Below are positions 61,146 through 64,000 of a stretch of DNA of 64,000 nucleotides, piece by piece; position 1 is the stretch's first letter, and each line of letters opens with the position of its first letter. Origin of the DNA: VRUE01 sp963706605 (GTDB lineage Bacteria; Actinomycetota; Thermoleophilia; Solirubrobacterales; 70-9); NCBI GenBank assembly GCA_963706605.1, contig OY970165.1, positions 806,001 through 870,000 of the forward strand, in the 5' to 3' direction. The notes beneath the pieces are model-generated. The model searched no databases. It was not told the origin of the DNA and saw only the letters and a program-made list of their open reading frames with translations. The position numbers were made by a program, and so were the translations under genes.

Positions 61146-61542
61146 CGATGACTTCGCAGAAAATCCGTCGAGAGCACCCCGAAAGACCGAAGGTCAGACC
61201 CCTCCGGGCGGCCATACGCGCGGCCGTCAGCACGGCGCAGCCGTGCCACAATCGGCCGCCGGCCGCTCGGAGGAAATCCGACCCGATCTACTCGTTGACC
61301 TTCTGGATCAAGAAAATGCGGCCCAGGCGTCGAACCGGATGGTTCCCAATGTGTCGGGTGTTCGGGGTTGGTGTTTTGGAGAGGCTTGAGTAGCTGCTTC
61401 GTTGATGTTGCTACCGACCTCTGAGCATCTTCGAGGACACCCAATCTGCTTGCTCGGTTGAGCTTTGCTTGGATTTCTGTCTCATTTTGGGTCTGGGTTC
61501 TCTGTGTTGGGTCGTCGACCGAATGAGACAGATTTGGCCAGC
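61146..61542. other. Non-coding stretch of the element with TGAGACAG repeats
   Basis: No convincing gene. It carries the sequence CTGTCTCATT at 61477-61486 (inside TTTCTGTCTCATTTT, 61474-61488) and its inverse AATGAGACAG at 61522-61531, a pair of facing sites about 35 bp apart. The same 15-mer, inverted, recurs at 62571-62585. These may be binding sites for the integrase arm domain, the excisionase or an XRE repressor. The remainder holds the upstream region of the excisionase/integrase operon. Confidence 0.55.
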
Positions 61543-61830
61543 TCACTCGCCCCGCCTGTCCGCCTCGCCGTCGCTCTCCGCCGTCTTGAACTGCCCGCGA
61601 TGGAAAGTGCCGGGCGACCACTCGATCCCCGCGATCAGATCGCCCAGAGGGACGTCTGCGGCGCTGGCGAGTTTGATCGCGGTGTCGAGGCGGACGAGGC
61701 GTTCGCCTCGCTCCACCAGGCCGATCTCGGTCCGGTGAAGCGAGGCGCGCACCGCCAGCGCTTCCTGGGAGTAGCCGCCGCGTTTGCGGGCTCTGCGCAG
61801 GTTCTCGCCGAAATGCTCGGCCAGGCTCAT
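61543..61830 (-). CDS. XRE-family repressor
   Basis: 95 aa from ATG 61830. The helix-turn-helix is ENLRRARKRGGYSQEALAVRASLHRTEIGLVERGERLVRLDTAIKLASAADVPLGDLI, a classic Cro/C1 type. The last 25 residues are polar. Its ATG overlaps the stop of the upstream winged-helix gene (ATGA). Likely a regulator of element genes. Confidence 0.88.
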   Translation of the reverse strand: MSLAEHFGENLRRARKRGGYSQEALAVRASLHRTEIGLVERGERLVRLDTAIKLASAADVPLGDLIAGIEWSPGTFHRGQFKTAESDGEADRRGE

Positions 61831-62123
61831 GCAGCAAGGTCGAGCCGTGCGAGGTACAGCGCGGCCCGGGTCGGCACGACGAAGCCGTCCTTGCAATGCA
61901 GCAAGCCGGCGCCGACCAGGTGCACCACGGCGCGCTCCGCAGCGTCAAACGCCGCGAAGCTGTCGGGGACGGCGTTCAGCGCCCGCGAGACCTCGGGGAT
62001 CGTCAGCAGCGTTGGGTGCTCGTCAAGCAAAAAGGCCAGGACGACATGCTCGGCCTGAGCGTCTTGGTCGGCAGGCATGGAGGGACTGCGCTCGACGCAA
62101 TCCGTAGGGTTGGAGTCAGCCAT
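61827..62123 (-). CDS. Winged-helix-like small protein
   Basis: 98 aa from ATG 62123. The middle part, AEHVVLAFLLDEHPTLLTIPEVSRALNAVPDSFAAFDAAERAVVHLVGAGLLHCKDGFVVPTRAAL, is a winged-helix pattern with a C-terminal wing. It is co-translated with the XRE repressor. Common beside XRE genes in actinobacterial integrated elements; role unknown. Confidence 0.7.
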   Translation of the reverse strand: MADSNPTDCVERSPSMPADQDAQAEHVVLAFLLDEHPTLLTIPEVSRALNAVPDSFAAFDAAERAVVHLVGAGLLHCKDGFVVPTRAALYLARLDLAA

Positions 62124-62325
62124 GGGGAGTCCACTCTCCTTGTGGTCAGGCGGCCCGTCGTGTGCAAGCACTTCGGGTCGCCGCTTCTTGGAGCCGGTAG
62201 CTCGTTACCGTTCCCGCTGCGGTCGGACCTTGGCAACTTGGCCGACCGCCACGGGGCCGGCGACTCCACTCGCGCGGCCCCACTTATGTTTGTGGCTTGA
62301 AGCCCAGCATTTGTCGATACATATC

Positions 62326-62577
62326 GTGACGCGCGATACGCCCCATCCACAACCAGCCCTCGGCAAGGCGATCCGCGAACTTCGCGAATCGCGAGAGATC
62401 AGCCTGCGGGCCCTCGCGCCAAGGGCCGGCGTGACCTTCAACACGCTCTCGTTGATCGAGCTGGGCCAGGCCAACCCGACCTGGGAGACCGTCAAGGGGA
62501 TCGCGACGGCGCTCGGCGTGTCCATCGCCGACATCGCCACGGTTTCGCTCAAGTTCGAGGACTCGCCTGAAAAATGA
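62326..62577 (+). CDS. XRE-family regulator
   Basis: 83 aa from GTG 62326; the frame is open upstream but there is no domain there. The HTH is LGKAIRELRESREISLRALAPRAGVTFNTLSLIELGQANPTWETVKGIATALGVSIADI. It is divergent from the winged-helix/XRE pair with a 202-bp shared control region, a switch-like layout. Its 3' end overlaps a TGAGACAG repeat. Confidence 0.85.
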   Translation: MTRDTPHPQPALGKAIRELRESREISLRALAPRAGVTFNTLSLIELGQANPTWETVKGIATALGVSIADIATVSLKFEDSPEK

Positions 62578-62593
62578 GACAGAAATGAGACAC
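62571..62593 (+). repeat. Tandem AAATGAGACA repeats at the right end of the element
   Basis: AAAATGAGACAGAAA (62571-62585) followed directly by AAATGAGACAC (62583-62593). The first is an exact inverted copy of 61474-61488. Distance to the att repeat is about 120 bp, a usual range for integrase arm-type sites. Confidence 0.7.
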
Positions 62594-62710
62594 TCGCGCG
62601 CCGGAACGCCCCGGAATCACCTGGAAGCCCACGGAACGCTGATTCAGGCCAAAGCCGCGCAAACGGCTCTGCGCTAGGAAATACTCGGCCTCGCCCGGAA
62701 CGAGAAGGAA

Positions 62711-62784
62711 CGCGCCCGACAGGATTCGAACCTGTGACCTTCGGTTTCGTAGACCGACGCTCTATCCAACTGAGCTACGGGCGC
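62711..62784 (-). tRNA. tRNA-Arg(ACG)
   Basis: A complete tRNA on the minus strand: acceptor stem GCGCCCG/CGGGCGC, D-arm GCTCAGTTGGATAGAGC, anticodon loop CTACGAA (anticodon ACG, a TadA substrate) and T-loop GGTTCGAATCC. Discriminator G; CCA not encoded. Its 3' 47 bp are the right att repeat of the integrated element. Confidence 0.96.
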
Positions 62785-62850
62785 GGGTTTCTGAGGCCTG
62801 ATGCCTCTTCTGGAGATTCTATGGGGCTCGGCTTGGACCTGTTTGCGCGA

Positions 62851-63627
62851 TCAACGGCCCTGGAACTCGGCGTGGCCGGGGCCCTTGTCGAGGAAGGTCT
62901 TGACGGCGCGCTGGAGATCCTCGGTGGCAAAGAGGTCGCCGGCGTCGTTGCGGACGGCCTCGTCGGCGGCCGGGATGCCCCCCTCTCGGTAGCGACGCAG
63001 GATGTGCTTGGTCATCGCGTGGGCCTTGGTCGGACCGGCGGCCAGCTCGGCGGCGAAGCCACGAGCGCGATCGTCGAAGCCGTCGTCGTCGAAGACGAGA
63101 TTGACCACGCCCCAGCGCTCCATCTCCTCGGCCTCGAAGAGGCCGCCGCTGATCACGAAGTGGCGGGCGCGGCCGCTGCCGGCGCGCTCGGCGAGGCGCT
63201 GGGTGCCGCCCATCGAGGGAGTCAGGCCGACGACCTTCTCGACCAAGCCGAACTTGGCCGAGCGGGCGGCAAGGATCAGGTCGCAGCCCAAAGCGAGCTC
63301 GAAGGCCGCGGTCAGGGTGAGCGCATGCGCGGCGAAGACGACCGGCAACGGCAGCGCTTCGACCCGTTCGACGGTCCCGATCAGCTCATCCCAGAGCCGG
63401 CTCGCCCGCTCCGGGGTGAGGCCGTCGAACTCGTGCACGTCGACGCCGCCGGAGACCGCGCGACCCTCGGCTCGGAAGAGGAGCGCCCGCGGCAGGTCGG
63501 CCTCGACCTGCTGGACGGCAGCTTGGAGGTCCTCGAACAGCTGCCGGTTGAAGAGGTTGAGCGGCGGGCTGTCGAAGGTCGCGACCGCCAGGCCGTCGTC
63601 TTCGCGGTCGAGCCGGACGAGGGTCAT
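62851..63627 (-). CDS. Enoyl-CoA hydratase/isomerase family protein
   Basis: A 258-aa crotonase-fold protein. Oxyanion-hole segments are AEGRAVSGGVDVHEF and HALTLTAAFELALGCDLILAA, and the active-site helix is KFGLVEKVVGLTPSMGGTQRLAERAG. One catalytic Glu is not clearly in the usual hydratase place, so an isomerase or hydrolase role is possible. The substrate would be a CoA ester. It follows the thioesterase-like gene with no gap. Confidence 0.88.
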   Translation of the reverse strand: MTLVRLDREDDGLAVATFDSPPLNLFNRQLFEDLQAAVQQVEADLPRALLFRAEGRAVSGGVDVHEFDGLTPERASRLWDELIGTVERVEALPLPVVFAAHALTLTAAFELALGCDLILAARSAKFGLVEKVVGLTPSMGGTQRLAERAGSGRARHFVISGGLFEAEEMERWGVVNLVFDDDGFDDRARGFAAELAAGPTKAHAMTKHILRRYREGGIPAADEAVRNDAGDLFATEDLQRAVKTFLDKGPGHAEFQGR

Positions 63628-64000
63628 CTAAGCGGCGGCCGGCTTGTTCAGCCGCACGTGCCAGTGAATCGTCGCCGTGGCGACGCGCAGGCCGTTCGCA
63701 TCCACCAGCTCGACCTCGCAGGGAAACTCGACCTTGCCCTCGGCATCGAGAGTGGCCAGTGCCTCCGCTCCCGGCACGCCGAGCTTGGCCGTGGCCTCGA
63801 TCGGCCCCTTGGCGATCTTCTCGTAGGAGATCTCGGCGCTGCGGGCGAGCGGCGTGACGTCGCCGAGCCGCTCGGCGAAGGCGCCAACGAAGGCCGCCCC
63901 CGATGCCGCCTCGGCAACCGTGAAGAGCGCTCCCGCGTGCTGGGAGCCGACGTGGTTGGTCAGCTCGGGGCGCTCAGGCAGGAGCACCACCGACTCGCCC
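63628..64000 (-). CDS. Hot-dog-fold thioesterase-like protein, partial at 5' end
   Basis: The frame runs off the right window edge; 123 codons plus the stop are seen. The fold pattern NHVGSQHAGALFTVAEAASGAAFVGAF matches PaaI/DUF4442 hot-dog proteins, where the segment after the His/Asn forms the central helix. The rest supplies the strands (ISYEKIAKGPIEATAKL, VATATIHWHVRL). It may hydrolyse acyl-CoA. The end abuts the crotonase gene, suggesting joint expression. Confidence 0.82.
   Translation of the reverse strand, partial: GESVVLLPERPELTNHVGSQHAGALFTVAEAASGAAFVGAFAERLGDVTPLARSAEISYEKIAKGPIEATAKLGVPGAEALATLDAEGKVEFPCEVELVDANGLRVATATIHWHVRLNKPAAA

Larger units (their letters stand above)
55933..62757. 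mobile_element. Integrative element in tRNA-Arg(ACG), about 6.8 kb
   Basis: Bounded by a 47-bp direct repeat (55933-55979 and 62711-62757). It contains a tyrosine integrase with an overlapping excisionase-like gene, three small regulators, an ImmA/IrrE + DUF4411 pair, a degenerate nucleotidyltransferase, an orphan P-loop ATPase and a doubtful small ORF. No replication, packaging or conjugation gene is present. The 56.7-59.8 kb genes have more A/T in codon third positions than the chromosome around them. It restores an intact tRNA at its right end, as expected for such elements. It is probably satellite-like or mobilised by another element. Confidence 0.9.

Noticed and set aside
61118..61948. 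Long minus-strand frame across the excisionase upstream region
   Set aside because: Low-complexity Arg/Ser-rich translation overlapping the XRE gene in another frame; no start signal or domain.

Overview
The window is a 64 kb piece of a high-GC bacterial chromosome. Frequent GTG/TTG starts, stop/start overlaps, the DtxR-type iron boxes, the LtrA, MMPL and PilZ-glycosyltransferase genes and the many secreted Cys-rich or beta-propeller proteins suggest an actinobacterium. Thermoleophilia (Solirubrobacterales-like) is my best guess, but no rRNA or marker gene is present to prove it.

Layout. 0-5.4 kb: a truncated metal-uptake lipoprotein, a cellulose-synthase-like glycosyltransferase with PilZ, a lower-GC patch of unknown membrane/lipoprotein genes, tRNA-Ser(GGA) and tadA. 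5.4-13.3 kb: subtilase, universal stress protein, MBL hydrolase, a large membrane protein carrying two palindromic insertions, and a divergent desaturase/cyclopropane-synthase pair. 13.3-19.1 kb: an MMPL exporter whose start overlaps the stop of an upstream 860-aa secreted repeat protein. 19.3-27.2 kb: a probable six-gene minus-strand operon tkt-tal-pgi-cydA-cydB-HAD. 27.2-31.1 kb: Ser/Thr kinase with sensor propeller, TolB-like propeller protein and FHA protein, each gap holding a palindromic repeat. 31.1-37.3 kb: rpiA, an FAD oxidase, an XRE/nucleotidyltransferase toxin-antitoxin-like pair, pgl, gnd and zwf. Together with tkt/tal/pgi this is almost the whole pentose phosphate pathway (no rpe seen). 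37.3-40.7 kb: an iron-uptake locus efeU-efeB-efeO with DtxR-like boxes; efeB has two frameshifts. 40.7-55.7 kb: recQ, secreted hydrolases, PQQ-type propeller, MBL, MFS, LtrA, BVMO-like and aldo/keto reductase genes. 55.9-62.8 kb: a 6.8 kb integrative element in tRNA-Arg(ACG), bounded by a 47-bp direct repeat. 62.8-64 kb: enoyl-CoA hydratase and a thioesterase-like gene cut by the window edge.

Two things stand out. First, there are short palindromic elements: perfect 50-bp palindromes, a 50-bp relative with the same ends, and a 45-bp family. They fill intergenic gaps, and two of them sit in frame inside one membrane protein, adding about 15 residues each. Second, the tRNA-Arg element carries an integrase, an excisionase-like gene, three small regulators, an ImmA/IrrE + DUF4411 toxin-antitoxin-like pair, a degenerate nucleotidyltransferase and an orphan P-loop ATPase. 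It has no replication or transfer gene, so it looks like a small cargo/defence element.
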